64,000 nt of DNA from Mixophyes australis (Eukaryota > Chordata > Amphibia > Anura > Limnodynastidae). Positions 42,500 to 54,796 of this stretch are shown one piece after another. The stretch lies in NCBI GenBank assembly GCA_036250195.1, contig JAVHZZ010000003.1:341043875-341107874 (forward strand). The letters run 5' to 3'. Below the pieces are notes generated by a model. It did no database searches. It saw nothing but the letters and a program-made list of their open reading frames with translations, and had not been told where the DNA came from. Both the position numbers and the translations under genes were made by a program. Numbering within the stretch: the first letter of the stretch is position 1; every line of letters starts with the position of its first letter.

Positions 42500-43430
42500 T
42501 CCACCAGTTTTATAAACTATTCAACTCAAGTATCCAAAACTTCTCACATGCTGCACCTCTTTAATGGAACGGCATACCTCATCCTATCACCCTTGATCTC
42601 ACATCCTTCAAATGTTCCTTCTAGGCCAATCTATTGAGAAAAGTTAATTCTGTCTGTCTGTCCCTGAATTCCTCTCACCTTTCCATCTAACCAAAACCAC
42701 TTCTGTAGGCCCAAATATATGCCCAATGTTCACTCAATCTTTTAGACACTTTCCCTTTTTATATATTAAGATATGATTGCATGTAAGTATTCATGTTATA
42801 ACATTTTACCTATTTTTTATGATTGTGATAGTAAGTCTGCTTGCAGTGCTCACCATTTAGTACGGTTCCTTGTCTCTTGCCCAGAACTCTGCTGATGATT
42901 TAACTGAAGTGAGATATTCCACTTGCATTACAATAGCTTGGGGGATAAGTCTAATGGCAAGTGATATGTGTGATATCACTGTGACATCATTAGGGGTGTG
43001 CTCAGTTCCATAAAGGTAAAAAATTTACCATCAGCAAGCAAAGAGGTGGCAGACAAAACTCTTTCTGTTTTCTCATAGCTGGTACAGAAGAATGTAAGCC
43101 TACATTTGGTATATACTATTCCCTTTGCTAGGCTCACTGAGGCAAAAAACATTTTTTTAGGTTAGTGCCCCTTTAAGCTCTGACCAGCAAGGACCTCTTT
43201 ATCGTTTATGCCTGTTTATCAATATAACTCTGTTTACATTTGTATGGCATTATCAGCAGGTCCTAATGCAGTGACAGGCTGGTGACCAAGGCATGGGGTG
43301 GTGGGAGGGTAGACTGTAGTGCAAGTAAGGGCAACAGCTAGGGGCAGATTCCAACTAGTATTCCGATAAACAGAAACAAATTTAACAAGACAAGGAAATG
43401 CAGGGAATCATTCCTGTTGAAGCCAATCAA
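42500..43430. other. No recognised feature
   Basis: No supported open frame or delimited repeat. Confidence 0.4.
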
Positions 43431-43439
43431 GTGCTGATC

Positions 43440-43612
43440 TCTCACTGTACACACAGGGTGACATTCATAAAAGCTAATGCAAAGGAAAAAGATTGCATTG
43501 CCATAGCAACCAATCAAAGGTTTGCTTTTAATTCATTAAACTGCCTAGAAAACTGGCAGAAACTGATTGGTTGCTATGAGCAGCTACACCTGTGTTCATG
43601 GTGAGCTTGCAG
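43440..43612. repeat. Palindromic MITE related to family F
   Basis: Arms CATAGCAACCAATCA and TGATTGGTTGCTATG face each other, as in family F, with different ends (ACACAGGGTGACATTCATAA and CACCTGTGTTCATGG). No clear target duplication. Confidence 0.55.
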
Positions 43613-43866
43613 TGCAGCTACCTCTGCACTTACGTATCTATTAAACAAATGCTGCTAGAGATGGTTATTGAAACAACTGTAATGGTGGGGCATTCAATAC
43701 AAGAGGGTTCCATGACTACCTTCTTAAGTTGAATCTTTGTATTTGGCATAGATTTACTTATTGCTTCTTGGTAGACAGATATAAGACTAATCCTAACAGA
43801 AGAATATGTTGACTAACCTCTTAGGGGGGTATTCAATTGTCCCCTTATAAGCGTATTCTAACGCTA

Positions 43867-44289
43867 AAGCTGGGTACACACTACACTGTTTTTGTCCAAT
43901 AATCGGCTCAAACAGCCGACACACGACCGCTCGTTCAAAAGTCGGGTCAGTGTGTATAGTGACACGATGGTCGAAAGTCTGCCCAAATGGACGATTGTCG
44001 CCTCATTTGGTTGGTCGTACCGTTTAATATTTTCGTTCCAATCTCGTTTCCGCTGTGTAGTGTGTATAAACTTCCGACCGATCCACAACAGTGAGTATGA
44101 AATTACAATCATTGCTCACGACAACATGGCTGTAAAAAGTTGCAAAAGAGACGTCCGCTCTTTCCTTTATCGTCCTAAACAAGGCTAGTGTGTATGCAGT
44201 CCATGGACCGAGCGATCGGACCATCGATCGCATGTAAAATCGCTCGGCATAAAAAGTTGGTTGAAATTTCTGTAGTGTGTACCTAGCTT
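43867..44289. mobile_element. TA-flanked MITE, family H (423 bp)
   Basis: Ends AAGCTGGGTACACACTACA and TGTAGTGTGTACCTAGCTT are 19-bp near-perfect inverted repeats. TA flanks both ends (43865-43866 and 44290-44291), suggesting Tc1/mariner-type mobilisation. It is inserted in the Harbinger element. Fragments of the family lie at 12948 and 38828. Confidence 0.8.
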
Positions 44290-45165
44290 TATACATGGAA
44301 CTGCGGAGATCACAACTATTCTACGTGCCAGAAATGAGGGTATTCAATTGTGAAACATAATCCGTCCCCTTGTAACGTAATACAGTTGCCCTGCTAATCA
44401 GGGTTGTTTATCGGTTTCCCGCCAATCGCGATTACACACCCACATTTCTATAAAAAAAAATTACACATCCTTTGCAAACTGCCATTTTGCAGAAACTTAG
44501 ATGCTGTTGGCTGATCCCTGTAACAACCAGAGGGGTTATTGGAGATTATTAATCAACCGGATTGATCTTTTTAGATTGCTATTTTAACTGCTTATATTCA
44601 CTATATTAACAGCTTATTGAATTGCACATTTTACAGTAGTTTTTCATATATCTTGCATTACACATACCCTTTGGAACACACAACTACAAACATATTTTAC
44701 ACAGTACACTACTAATACCACACTACACTACATTAAACACTACACTACACCACACCATTATTTTATTTGATTGCGTAAATCAATATATTGCATTTTGACA
44801 AAAAAATAGTTGTTTAAATTGACTTATTTTTCTATAGTGTTTTATTGCTAGTTTATTGGGGTGTTTTTTTTAATTATTAGATAGATATAAGTTATACATA
44901 GTTCACTTTTTAAAAAAACAACTAGACTTGATTTATTATAAATTGTATGTAAAATATTTCATATAAACAAAAATCCAATATATTTTGCATAGCTATTGCA
45001 GAAAGCTATATCATTTTTCAGTACATCAATTTTTAGAGATCTACTTTTGAAATAAAAATTTTATTTTTGCCTAAAAAATACTATCATTTTCATATGCCAA
45101 CTGTTATAATAATTGTTTTTTTCTATTTTGCAGAAATAAAGTATATATATATATACAAATTAACC

Positions 45166-45595
45166 CGTGCATGATACTCATGCATTCTAGTCAAATCAAG
45201 CTACTTAAGGTGTTAAAAAGGTTCTTGTCATGCATTTGGGCCATAGCCCAGGCCTCAACCACCAACCACTCCCCACTGTCACCCCCGGCAACCACCAACC
45301 ACTCCCAACTGTCACTTCTCCTTCAAGAAATATATATATATTTATTTTTTTAAATCTTTATAAACACTTTTAACAATTAACAAATTAAATGAACAACTTA
45401 AAAACATCTTAGTATACCAAATTTCAGCCCTTTCTGAATTTTTTTTTCCACACACACTGAGAATTTAGTAGGTCAGTGTATAACTCCGCCCAGCAGGTGG
45501 CGCTGCAGCTTGGTTTTATTTTTTCCACACACACACACACACACACACAGACAGACTTACACACGCCACTAGGCATATATATATATAGATATTAG
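45166..45595 (+). repeat. RTE-like 3'-end/SINE fragment
   Basis: Begins AAATTAACCCGTGCATGATA, contains an imperfect duplication of CAACCACCAACCACTCCC, and ends with (CA)n, CAGACAGACTTACACACGCC and a TATATATATATAGAT-type tail as in RTE LINEs. The class assignment is tentative. Confidence 0.4.
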
Positions 45596-46236
45596 AAACA
45601 AGAGTTACAAAGTATATAAAGGTCTCTGCTATGAATCACGGTATAATCACAAAGAAGAACAGAAGACAAGAATCTTGATGGACTATGGATTGACCAGGGT
45701 ATGTTTTATATTTAAATGTTGAAAACTTAAATGGTTTTATTTTTAAAAAAGTTTTTGTTTTACAATCGTGGCAATCATAGTAAAATAATTACTACAGTGT
45801 TATTGATGCTAATGGTGGTAAAATAAACTTCATAATAGTTACATTAATATTAACATTAAGTTTTAAAATACAAGACAGAATACTGAAGACAGCTTTGGAT
45901 GAGGATGGATCGTCGTTGATGATGATGTTGATATGGAGATGTAATTTCTAAAAAAATTGGATAATTATTATAATTTGAAAAAAAGATCCATTTTGGCTTC
46001 ACATATTACTGAAAAGACAACAAAACACCAAAGAAAAACCAATTAATATGTATATGCAATGATCAAGTGACGATAGAGAAAAAGTTTTTGCAACATAAAA
46101 ACATGTAAACTAATAAAACTATGTTAACTTTTCTTTAAAACATGTCTCTTTCATTATTCTATTGTATATAGTTAGCATGCCGCCATACTCAAAGGGGTTA
46201 AATGTTAAAAGTAGGACAAGTGGCAGATGTATGTCT

Positions 46237-46620
46237 TTAAATAACTTGGTCTGGGGGGTTGGGAGAAATTACTGACAACGTTGGTTGTAAAGTTCCTGAA
46301 GCAAGAAACTGCAATTTCTCAACCAGCTTTGCCAATCCTGGCACAGGATGGTTTGTGGGGACTGTTGGGTCCAGGTCCTCTTTAAGGAGGTCATATAAAA
46401 CAAAATAGCATCTGAGGATAGGCGATATAGTCTATCACCTCATCCTCAGGGACCCCATCAAGAAACCGACATGTGCGGTACCGACGGGGTCGGCGGACTT
46501 GACCTCAAGTAATGGAACCACAGCATTCTCTCCCTCACTTGCTCCCACATGCACTGCTACATTCTCCTCAAGTTCACAAACATTTTCCTCCTCTCCATCA
46601 ACTATCAAACCAGCATGTGC
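46237..46620 (-). pseudogene. Harbinger transposase N-terminal remnant
   Basis: On the minus strand, three frames in sequence spell the conserved N-terminal region of Harbinger (HARBI1-like) nucleases. RRPRRYR...FLDGVPEDEVID is in one frame, YRLSSDAI in the next, and DLLKEDLDPT...LQFLASGTLQPT in the third, ending at a stop at 46237. At least two frameshifts separate them. An acidic 70-codon frame (46435-46647) precedes them and could be the original leader. The DDE catalytic domain is absent, so there is no nuclease activity. Confidence 0.75.
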
Positions 46621-47047
46621 ATATTCCTCCATACGTGCCGCATGCATATACTGCCAAACTGTGATAGTAATGGCTCCATTACTAAATTATCAAATTTGAA
46701 AAAAAATTACAAAAAGTTACACAAATATTAATTAACTAGATCAAGATATTACTCAAACTATTCAATAGATTATTAAAAATAGTAATATAAGAAATACAAA
46801 TCCACAAGTTCTCAAAGTTTTCCACAGTCTGCAGCTCTCAGATGACAATCTTCTCCTCTCATGGGCAGTTGACTGAGAAATGTAATTAATGTGTAATTTT
46901 AAACTTAGTGGACTATGCAATTTGATTTTTTACACAGGGGATGTATTTTGACTGTGATTTGACATACATACAAATTAAATGGATTTAAGTTTTTTTAAAT
47001 ATACATATTACATTTTCTGACAAGTTTACTATATATATTATCTAAAT

Positions 47048-47062
47048 TCCCCCCCCCCCCCC
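47048..47062. repeat. Poly-C tract
   Basis: About 15 consecutive C near the right end of the Harbinger element, followed by CACCC. Confidence 0.8.
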
Positions 47063-47379
47063 ACCCAAAAAAATAAGTTTTGCAATTTCAGGGTACCTTA
47101 ATAATTTTCCACCACCTTCACTGGATGATCGAGAAAAAGCCAAATCGCGATTTCATTGCATAAGAGGTAACGCGAATAGTGATAATTGAATAGCCTGCCT
47201 GCACCTGTTCTATGGGATGACTGCGAATTTGCGTTACATATTTTAGTTCCGTCTATAACGCGGAAAAATAGAGAAATTGAATTGAGCGAACTCTATACAA
47301 GCGCCAAAAAGTGTAAAAAAGGAGCGTAAACGCCCATCCGAAGCTAATTGAATACCCCCTTAGAAATTAAAGTGTAAAA

Positions 47380-48170
47380 AATTGATTAACTATCTGCAAC
47401 TGATCCAGCCAGACCTTGGCCCTGTTCTGCTCAGCAAGGTCCTATTAATCAATGCCAACTTCAACAGCTGAAACCCTGGGAATACCCTGTTAAAAAAAGA
47501 TCAGATACGGGGGGAAGAAGGAAGGTATAAAACTGGGCTATACACACAAGAACCAAACAACCACGCTGAGTTAATACATAACAAATCAGCTTTTACTAAG
47601 TGTTAACATTATTTCAGGCATAGGAAAAAGTATATTAAACAATAACACAAAATGTACTATGACATTATTACTTTATATAGGCTGCAGTTTATAAATAATT
47701 AAGATCACAATTGAATTGTTGTAAATTAATGGAAGTAATGGTTGCTTAAAGATTATAATGCATCTATTAAAAATAAAACTGCTTCCTTCCTGAGATGACA
47801 TTTGACTTTTCAAAGACAATACAACTCTGATTAATTGTAATCATTGATGATTGAAATATAACTGTAGAATATCATGCAAGTTTAGTCTGCTCCTTCTAAG
47901 CCTCTGCAAGAATGTGGATGATCTCCTAAGAGGATTCCCTACTTTATGGTGTGAAAGATTTCTGCAGTATATCAAGCATCCATACAGCTGGTCATTCCAC
48001 AAGGTCATTTCTTATTTGGAGCAAGAGTTGGCACCATGATTTTATTCCATTACATACATCTCTTGAAGCAGTAAAATACAATATTTTAATATCTGAATGA
48101 TTACAGTATATTGCAAGTGAGACAGAGCAAGTACTATACTACTTTGCACAATAATTTGCCCTGTAGTAGC
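47380..48170. other. No recognised gene; TATA-like motif at 47526
   Basis: GGTATAAAACTGGG occurs at 47524-47537 in apparently unique sequence. A 62-codon open frame at 47851-48039 has hydrophobic and aromatic residues but no recognised family or convincing splice sites. Confidence 0.3.
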
Positions 48171-48179
48171 GATAGATTT

Positions 48180-48320
48180 ACAATACAGAGAGCAACATAG
48201 TGGCAGCCATACAATACATAGAGTATCACTGTGACCAATCTACAATACGGAGAGCATCCTAGAGACCGCAAATATAATGCAGAGAGCATCCTAATGACCG
48301 TTATAAAACACAGAAAACAT
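48180..48320. repeat. Degenerate tandem repeat, about 35 bp
   Basis: Four or five drifted copies of ACAATACAGAGAGCATCCTA followed by a GTGACC-like block. Confidence 0.55.
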
Positions 48321-48639
48321 CCTATTTAGAAATTGTGGAACCCAGTACAAATGAAACAGGCAGACCTGCCCCCCTTACGCCAGACCCGGTGAACATAGAC
48401 TTGTAGTGTGAAGCCATGGTGTCTGGAGCAAGTGCATGTTAAACCCTCCCATGCTGGTGAGATTTTGTGGCATGTTCGAAAAATGTATAGGTACATGACA
48501 TATGGAAAGATAAGCCATAAATGAACACAGTACCTAACACAGATCACATAGTAAATAATACATACAACAAACCTTTAATAGAGCCACACATTACCATTAA
48601 TAAATAAATAACATCACAAAAACAACCTTGGCACACTCA

Positions 48640-49180
48640 CATCACTTAACCCAAAATCCCTACACATGCCATTAAAACCACACACAATAGCACCACATGT
48701 TCTCAGATTCCCACTTGCCACAAAATGTACAAGCACTCATACTCCCACAAGCTCTCAGATCCTCAAATATCCCAAAACTCCCCCACTCATGCCACTCAGA
48801 CCTCCAACAAGACCCTCAGACTTTTACATATGCTCTTTATACCTCCCCACCTGCCCCTTACATGCCCATCACACCTCCCGACCTGCCGTCAGGTGTCACC
48901 ATATCTTTTTACAAGTCCATCAGCCCCCCATGCACATGTCAGTCATTCCTACATGCCCCCTTACATTCCCCTCAGACTACACCTCAAAATTCCCTACCTG
49001 GCCCTCAGATCTCCCCACATGCCCTCCAGAGCACCCCACATGCTCCCCAGTGCACCCCACATGCCTGTCAGACCTCCTCACATGCCCTTTACATCAGACC
49101 TTTCCACATACTATCGGTCCTTCCTCCATGCCTCTTATATTCCCACCAAACCTCCCCACATGCACATGAGATTTTCGCAA
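48640..49180. repeat. C-rich degenerate tandem repeat
   Basis: CAGACCTCCCCACATGCCC recurs with drift across about 540 bp. All three plus-strand frames are open for about 160 codons over the same stretch. That pattern comes from low G/TA content and the repeat, not from coding. Confidence 0.7.
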
Positions 49181-49375
49181 ATGCTGATTAGATTATTCGG
49201 TAACAGTCACTAACAGATCTTGGAGATAACAAGATCATTGATGCTTCTCCCTCAGTGAGTGTGTGGCAGCGGATATAAGTGATTGAGACATCACCAGCCA
49301 TAACATGAGCTTCCCCGTCACTATCATGGGGAGGACTGAGGCGGGCTCTTCCCTGCCTTGACTCCCCAGATAAGG

Positions 49376-49440
49376 AGCTGGATTAAGGCTTTGTGGACCT
49401 GGGCCATTTAAGATAGAGGGACCTCTAAGGTCTAAAATGA
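49376..49440. repeat. hAT family C left-end fragment
   Basis: GAGCTGGATTAAGGCTTTG followed by a GGGCCATTTAAGATAGAGGG-like block matches the left end of the 3744 element. No matching right end was located. Confidence 0.45.
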
Positions 49441-49774
49441 AGAGAATAGTGTCATCTTTTTTCCTCGTGGAAATCCAGTGGTGGCACTGATGATTGGTGT
49501 GTGGAAGTCACAATTCCTATCCACTCTCATCACCCCTCAACTGCCACTTAAAGTTGGTTGGCAATATTGATTTAACAGCCCCTGGGGCTCTGGCTATCTT
49601 AGTAAAAACTTTTACCTAGTGCTTGCGCAGCTTTAAATAAACAGAAAAGGTACTAACATCCATTATTTATATAAGAATAAAGACACAATATAAATGTTGC
49701 ACCAGTAAACAGTAAAGTATTGTTTTTAAAGTCTGCTTTTCTACAGAATTATTTTGCACATTTGTACAAGTGGC

Positions 49775-49787
49775 TAACAAATTGACC

Positions 49788-49829
<42 letters not shown>

Positions 49830-49979
49830 TGTCTGTCTGTCTGTCTGTGTATGTGTATTAGGGAATTTAGAGTGCAAGCCCCAATGGGGCAGGGACTGAT
49901 GTGAGTTCTCTGTACAGCGCTCCAAAATTAGTGGCGCTATATAAATAAATGAGGATGATGATGATGATGATGATGATGG
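49775..49979 (+). repeat. SINE (family D), 3' half with (TG)n and (ATG)n
   Basis: AAATTGACCCTAG, then about 34 bp of (TG)n and (CTGT)n (about 49793-49848), then TTAGGGAATTTAGAGTGCAAG, CTCTGTACAGCGCT and GTGGCGCTATATAAATAAAT with a terminal (GATGAT)n. This copy shows the L2-like tail and simple-repeat end clearly. The head is missing. Confidence 0.88.
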
Positions 49980-50007
49980 TCCTACAAGCACCTAGTGGAC
50001 AAGACTT

Positions 50008-50201
50008 GGGGGTAAATTAATCAAGCTGTGAGTTTCTGGAGGGTTTGAAAAGTGGAGTTGTTGCCTATAGCAACCAATCAGATTCTAATTATCATTAATT
50101 TAGTACATTCTACAAAATGACAGATAGAATCTGATTGGTTTCTATAGGCAACATCTCCACTTTTCAAACCTGCCAGTAACATGCAGCTTGATACATTTAC
50201 C
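50008..50201. mobile_element. Family F palindromic MITE (copy 3)
   Basis: Arms GTTGCCTATAGCAACCAATC and GATTGGTTTCTATAGGCAAC with ends GGGGGTAAATTAATCAAGC and GCTTGATACATTTACC. The ends are too diverged to fix a target duplication. Confidence 0.65.
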
Positions 50202-50265
50202 TGTCGGTCTGCACAATAGACTTAGCAAGTAGGCTAACAAGTATGGCTCTCCGCAAAAAAAACCT

Positions 50266-50580
50266 TTGTTTCAAATATTAAAGCAAAGGTTGAGTTTGAA
50301 CTTCAGTTGCCAAACTGCATGCAAAAAATTCATCCATAGTTTCATGCGTACTCGTTATAGCCAGCACATATATCACTATAGTATCCAAAAGTTCCACAAG
50401 TTCAAAGCCAGGAAGGGCAACTTCAATATCTTAGTCAAGTGGAAACTATACAAATGGTTGATAGATCCTTGGAACCTGATGTGGTTCTTCATGCACCTCG
50501 TCTTATTGCTTCCTTTCACTCCAGTCACCCAAGCAAATAGTCTGATAGTCACCTGGAAAGGAAGGGGATACTGTTAGGTC
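50266..50580 (+). pseudogene. Gypsy integrase tail (chromodomain) and LTR start
   Basis: Degenerate C-terminal integrase text in shifting frames: LPNCMQKIHP, then GNFNILVKWK (chromodomain core), then LEPDVVLHAPRLIASFH and a stop. It is followed by the purine tract GGAAAGGAAGGGGATAC and TGTTAGGTCC, the expected polypurine primer and LTR start. The LTR itself breaks off soon afterwards. This is a second, older Gypsy lineage than the one at 17568. Confidence 0.72.
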
Positions 50581-50584
50581 CCAC

Positions 50585-51650
50585 ACTTGGGACACCTATT
50601 TTTTTTTTTTTAAATGTCTCTATTACAGTCTAAGGCTGGTACCAAATGAACATTTTTTATCTGCTCCCCTTCTCAACCCCAGAAAATAGATTGAAGATGC
50701 TGCTTTTAATTTTTTAACAGTGTATACAGCAATTTCCAGACAGACAGGCATACAAGCAGATTGGAGATAGTTGGTAAATAGGTCTTATGAATATAATTTA
50801 CATAGTGCTATTATATATGATTTTTTTTCATAACTACTTGATTAAATATTGTCATATGAAATAAAATCTCCTTTAACCCTGCAACTGTTCAATATGCACA
50901 CCCTGGTTGTTTATTTGGAAGATAATATGCTGCGTAAGCAAAGAAAGGAACATGAATTAGTTCTAAAATAAGCACAGTATTCTTAGAAGGTTATTCATTG
51001 ATATTTAAAAAAAAAAATGACTAACGTAAACTGCCCTGAATGTGTCATAGGAACTGGGATAATGACATAAATAAAAGGAAAATATCAGTCTGCAATCACA
51101 CCAACTGGAAACAGGTGCAAGCATAAATCAGTAATTATTTTGATGGTAAGTCAAAATTTCAACATTATAATTATACTACAATATAGTGCAAGTACTCTAG
51201 TATAATGCCCTATTTTAATACATATTGTCATCAACTGACCTGCTTGCCTTGCAACTTAACCTATTTCACTTACTACACATTACTCTGCTTTTGGTCAGCA
51301 TACTTGCTGGGTATTGCAATAATCTATAACAAACCAATTAAATAATGTAAAAGGGTTTTTTCACATTAGTCATCAATACATTCATTCAGCAAAAGTTAAA
51401 GCGACAGGAAAATAAGTGGGAAGAATAGCATTGTGTACTATGTGAAATGAGTCACATTGAAATATATGCAGATACTTTTTAACAACAAAAATAAACCGTT
51501 CTTTAGCTCTTAAGACAACTTACAAAGTTTGTGTCACACACTGTAATCTGAGGTGTCCAAAATAATACCAGACATGGAAATACATATATTACACAGAATT
51601 TTATGTTTTATCTCACTACAGGCTATTAGCAAACGTTGACCTAAATGCAA
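50585..51650. other. No recognised feature
   Basis: AT-rich sequence without supported genes or delimited repeats. Confidence 0.4.
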
Positions 51651-51654
51651 TTAT

Positions 51655-51844
51655 TATTATTATAATTATTACCGTTACTACAGCAATTTAGCCGCGGATT
51701 TTTGCTAGCAGCTCACAGGGCTGCGAGCAAAAATCAGCAGAGAAATTACCGTAGTACCGGTAATAATGCACAGCTATTACCGTAGTAACAGTAAAAATGC
51801 GCAGCCGTGTTCTAAAGAGCGACGCGGCTAATTGAACCTACCCC
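51655..51844. repeat. Family I Harbinger-type MITE (right end preserved)
   Basis: GGTAAT/ATTACC and CCGTAGTAAC blocks, the hairpin TTTTTGCTAGCAGCTC...GCGAGCAAAAA, and the right end GCGGCTAATTGAACCTACCCC. The left end is lost in an ATT-repeat. Confidence 0.6.
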
Positions 51845-51878
51845 TTAGAGCATTAAAATTCTGTTTCCAGTCAATAAG

Positions 51879-52331
51879 TGTCACGGATAATAGAAACTGA
51901 GGCCTACTTACTGGTATTTGTGCTGCTAAACAAGGAGGTGCGGAATCTAAACCTGCCTCTGGTCTTCGCCAGGGACCCCTGCAATTGAGTTTGGAGTTAG
52001 CTGCAGAAAACACACAGGTCGCAGCCCTCCTAGTTAGCCACCAGCAAAGTAGTAGTTGAATAAGCGTGGTCAACCAATCCGAGGTCAGGTTGTGCGAGCA
52101 GAATGGTACAATAGGGTCAAGCAGAGGTTAGTTAGATACCGGAGGTCAAACCAGGAAATCAATAAATGCCAAAGGGAGATCCAAAAGGGAGGTCAGGAAA
52201 AGCCAAAAGACCATGCCGCCTCCCAGCCACGATCACGTGACTGCCTGAACCAGGACGTGCTGTTGCTGAGTTCTACACAGAGGGAGAGGAAATCAGCCAC
52301 ACCGGAGTGTGGAGCAGGTAAGTTTGTTACA
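51879..52331 (-). mobile_element. Possible LTR remnant
   Basis: Reads TGTCACGG at the left and GTTTGTTACA at the right, so either strand has TG...CA ends. The flanks (ATAAG and GGGAA) do not match, so insertion ends are unproven. Confidence 0.3.
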
Positions 52332-52473
52332 GGGAATTGTCTGACTTCTCTGTTGCTGTACGCTACCATTTACCCCAGGAGATGGCACCTGTTCCCCTAA
52401 CCAGGTTACAATACATACACAATATAATGTAATGAAGTATCAAATACAGAAGAGAGAATAGTGTATTGACGAT

Positions 52474-52806
52474 GGGCCTGATTTATTAAGGATCTTAAAT
52501 GAAGAGGATCCTTATTTCAGTCTCCTGGACAAAACCATGTTACAATGCAAGGGGTGCAAATGAGTGTTCTGTTTTGCACATAAGTTAAATATTGACTATT
52601 TTTCAAGTAACACACAAATACTTGGTATGCTTATTTGTACACTGAAATTTAAAGATGATATGTGTGTGCTACATGAAAAAACAGCCAGTATTTAACTTAT
52701 ATGCAAAACAGAACAGTCATTTGCACCCCTAGCATTGTAACATGGTTTTGTCCAGGAGACTGAAATAAGGATCCTCTTCATTTAAGATCCTTAATGAATC
52801 AGGCCC
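52474..52806. mobile_element. Palindromic Harbinger-type MITE, family E (copy 3)
   Basis: Ends GGGCCTGATTTATTAAGGATC and its complement enclose one long palindrome, with TCTCCTGGACAAAACCATGT in the left arm and its complement in the right. The flanks GAT and AAT match at 2 of 3. Confidence 0.72.
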
Positions 52807-53059
52807 AATGTTATTAAAAAATTTGAAAATTCTATTTTCCATATAAAATGTAATGACATTCAAACATCCCCATATCTGTTATCATTTGTCTTCTTTCCTG
52901 CAGTTGTTGAAATGACAAATAAGAAATCCAAGTAGACTACAACTTGACATATGCCATGCTAATAAATGAGTACTATCCGCTAAAGGGCTTAATATCCAAA
53001 AAGACAATCAGAAACAACTCCTGTTGCTGGTACACGCTGCATTGAAGGGCCATAATTTA

Positions 53060-53475
53060 GTGAGACATTCCCAACGGTCCCTACGTCGGGACAAAAGTCC
53101 TTTTACGCAGGACGGTGGGCCAATCCAGTTCTGCGCAATTAGTAGAGTTGGCAGACTGCAGCTCTTTCCTACCTGTCTTTGCAGCTTTGACAACCTGCTG
53201 CTGTTGCTGATTTCTTAATCTCTGTTACTGCTTGGCTAGACCTGGAATGATGGGACCTTGATTGGAAAAGGTATAGGTATTATTCACCTCTGTAAAGCTA
53301 AGTAACAAGAAAACACTCTAGGCCTTCTTCCCTCAAACAATAAATTGAATGCATCCACGTTTAATAAATAGGCCTCATTTCCCCAGCTAGTCCCACTATT
53401 AAATTATTAACCCCCACATTTAATAAAAAGAACCCACTACAAAATATTAGTAACCTTCAGCACTATTGAAATATC
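53060..53475. repeat. hAT family B fragment
   Basis: GAGTTGGCAGACTGCAGCTC, CTACCTGTCTTTGCAG, ACCTGGAATGATGGGACC and the CCCCA/ATTAAAT-spaced blocks align in order with 3990-4400 and 40920-41340. The ends are not preserved. Confidence 0.65.
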
Positions 53476-53479
53476 AAAT

Positions 53480-53980
53480 GACTGATCTTCGTAGTGGAGA
53501 TTTATCTAAAAAACTTTTTTGAGATTATGTATACTTCAGATATTAGCAACAACTAGACATATCTTAGAATAATGGGACAAAATTTAAACAACCTTTTCAT
53601 TACATAGTAAAAGGTCCATGTCTGCAAATAAGGCCTACACTTACGGAATGAGACATAGTATTTTATCAAAATGTAAAATAATCCATTAATTAGTACCAAC
53701 AGTTACTAACCCATTATTTAAAATATAAACTTAGCCTCTAATCTGGTATTTACTATTTTGGGGTAAATATACCTTTTAATTTTATTGCATTTGCTCTAGG
53801 GTTCCGTAAGGCCCTCCTTAGCACTGATGAGGCTCTCTCCTAATTTAAGCCAGCCTACCCTATGTGTGCACAACCATGTATAATACATACTTCGTAAAGA
53901 AATATTTTATGTGGGACGCTGTTACAGAACAATATAATAAAAATAGAAAAAAAAGCCTTAAGTGAAGACTGGCGTACTTA
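53480..53980. other. No recognised feature
   Basis: AT-rich sequence between a hAT fragment and the L1-like element. Confidence 0.4.
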
Positions 53981-53999
53981 GGGAAATTGATAGAATTTT

Positions 54000-54796
54000 T
54001 TGTTGGTCATGTGGCATTTTTTCATATATGTCTGGAAATGATCTAGTGACAAATTCTCCCACAGTGTGATGGAATTGCGTGATCCTCATAGCCATCCACT
54101 CCAGAGACATGCCAGTATTTGGTCCATAGGGAAAGAGGCCCAGATTGGGGTGAGCAGCGAAGGGTAACTAGACAGGTGAAGACTCCTAGTCACAGAATCC
54201 CAGGTGGAAAGTGTAAGATTTACCTTTGGAACAGAGCAAGCCACGACTGACCTAAGTGGTTTTGTCAGGGTGAAAACTCTAGTGAACTTGTGCCAATCAA
54301 TTCGCTTTCTAAATCAACCCAACACTTGACATGTGGTGTGACATGTCTGGACTACAGTTGACTCAATTGAGTAGCATTATAATATCTACAGAACAGACGT
54401 AAGCCCAGGGCCCTAGATAACGAATCCCTAGCCTTCAGATCCCTCTTTAGGGACATGTAGCTTGACGAGTGTTGGTTGTCCAAGGCGCTTTAGGTACAAG
54501 CAATGTCTGAAACAGGTAGTGGATTTTAGGTAAAACATTCATCTTGATTGCATTAACCCTACCTATTCATGATATAAAATGTTCCTTCCAGTGGAGAATG
54601 TCCTGCTCAAAATTGTGAAAAAGTTGAGGAAAGTTGACCTTATATAGTTGGACATAGGTCTTCCTGATCATGACCCAAAGATACTTGAGTGAATCAGTCC
54701 ACCACTGGAAGTAAAAGTTCAATTTAAAGAGTTATTTAAAATGATCAGGTAGGTGCAAAGGAAATATCTCAAACTTGTTGTAATTTATATTCAGAC
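54000..54796 (-). pseudogene. L1 ORF2 thumb and C-terminal fragment
   Basis: Minus-strand text includes NKFEIFPLHLP, WWTDSLKYLWV, QLYKVNFPQL, GRVNAIKMNVLPKIHYLFQTL and a later block ending in the ITQFHH region. These correspond to the post-palm part of L1 ORF2. Several stops and frame changes are present. The YADD-bearing segment that should precede it is missing. Confidence 0.7.

Larger units (their letters stand above)
43824..47359 (-). mobile_element. PIF/Harbinger transposon (3.5 kb, defective)
   Basis: Ends GGGGGGTATTCAATTG and CTAATTGAATACCCCC are inverted repeats, and TTA is duplicated at 43821-43823 and 47360-47362. This is the 3-bp target typical of PIF/Harbinger. The length fits a once-autonomous element, and a broken N-terminal piece of a Harbinger transposase is present on the minus strand. 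The catalytic half and the MYB-like partner gene were not found. A TA-flanked MITE and an RTE-like fragment are nested inside. Confidence 0.82.

Noticed and set aside
47851..48039. 62-codon plus-strand frame with aromatic residues
   Set aside because: Looked somewhat protein-like but has no recognised family, and the nearby TATA-like motif is too weak to support a gene.
48666..49213. Three overlapping 160-codon open frames
   Set aside because: All three frames are open over the same C-rich tandem repeat, which is a composition effect and not coding.
51879..52331. Complete solo LTR
   Set aside because: TG...CA ends are present but flanking bases do not match, so it is listed only as a possible remnant.
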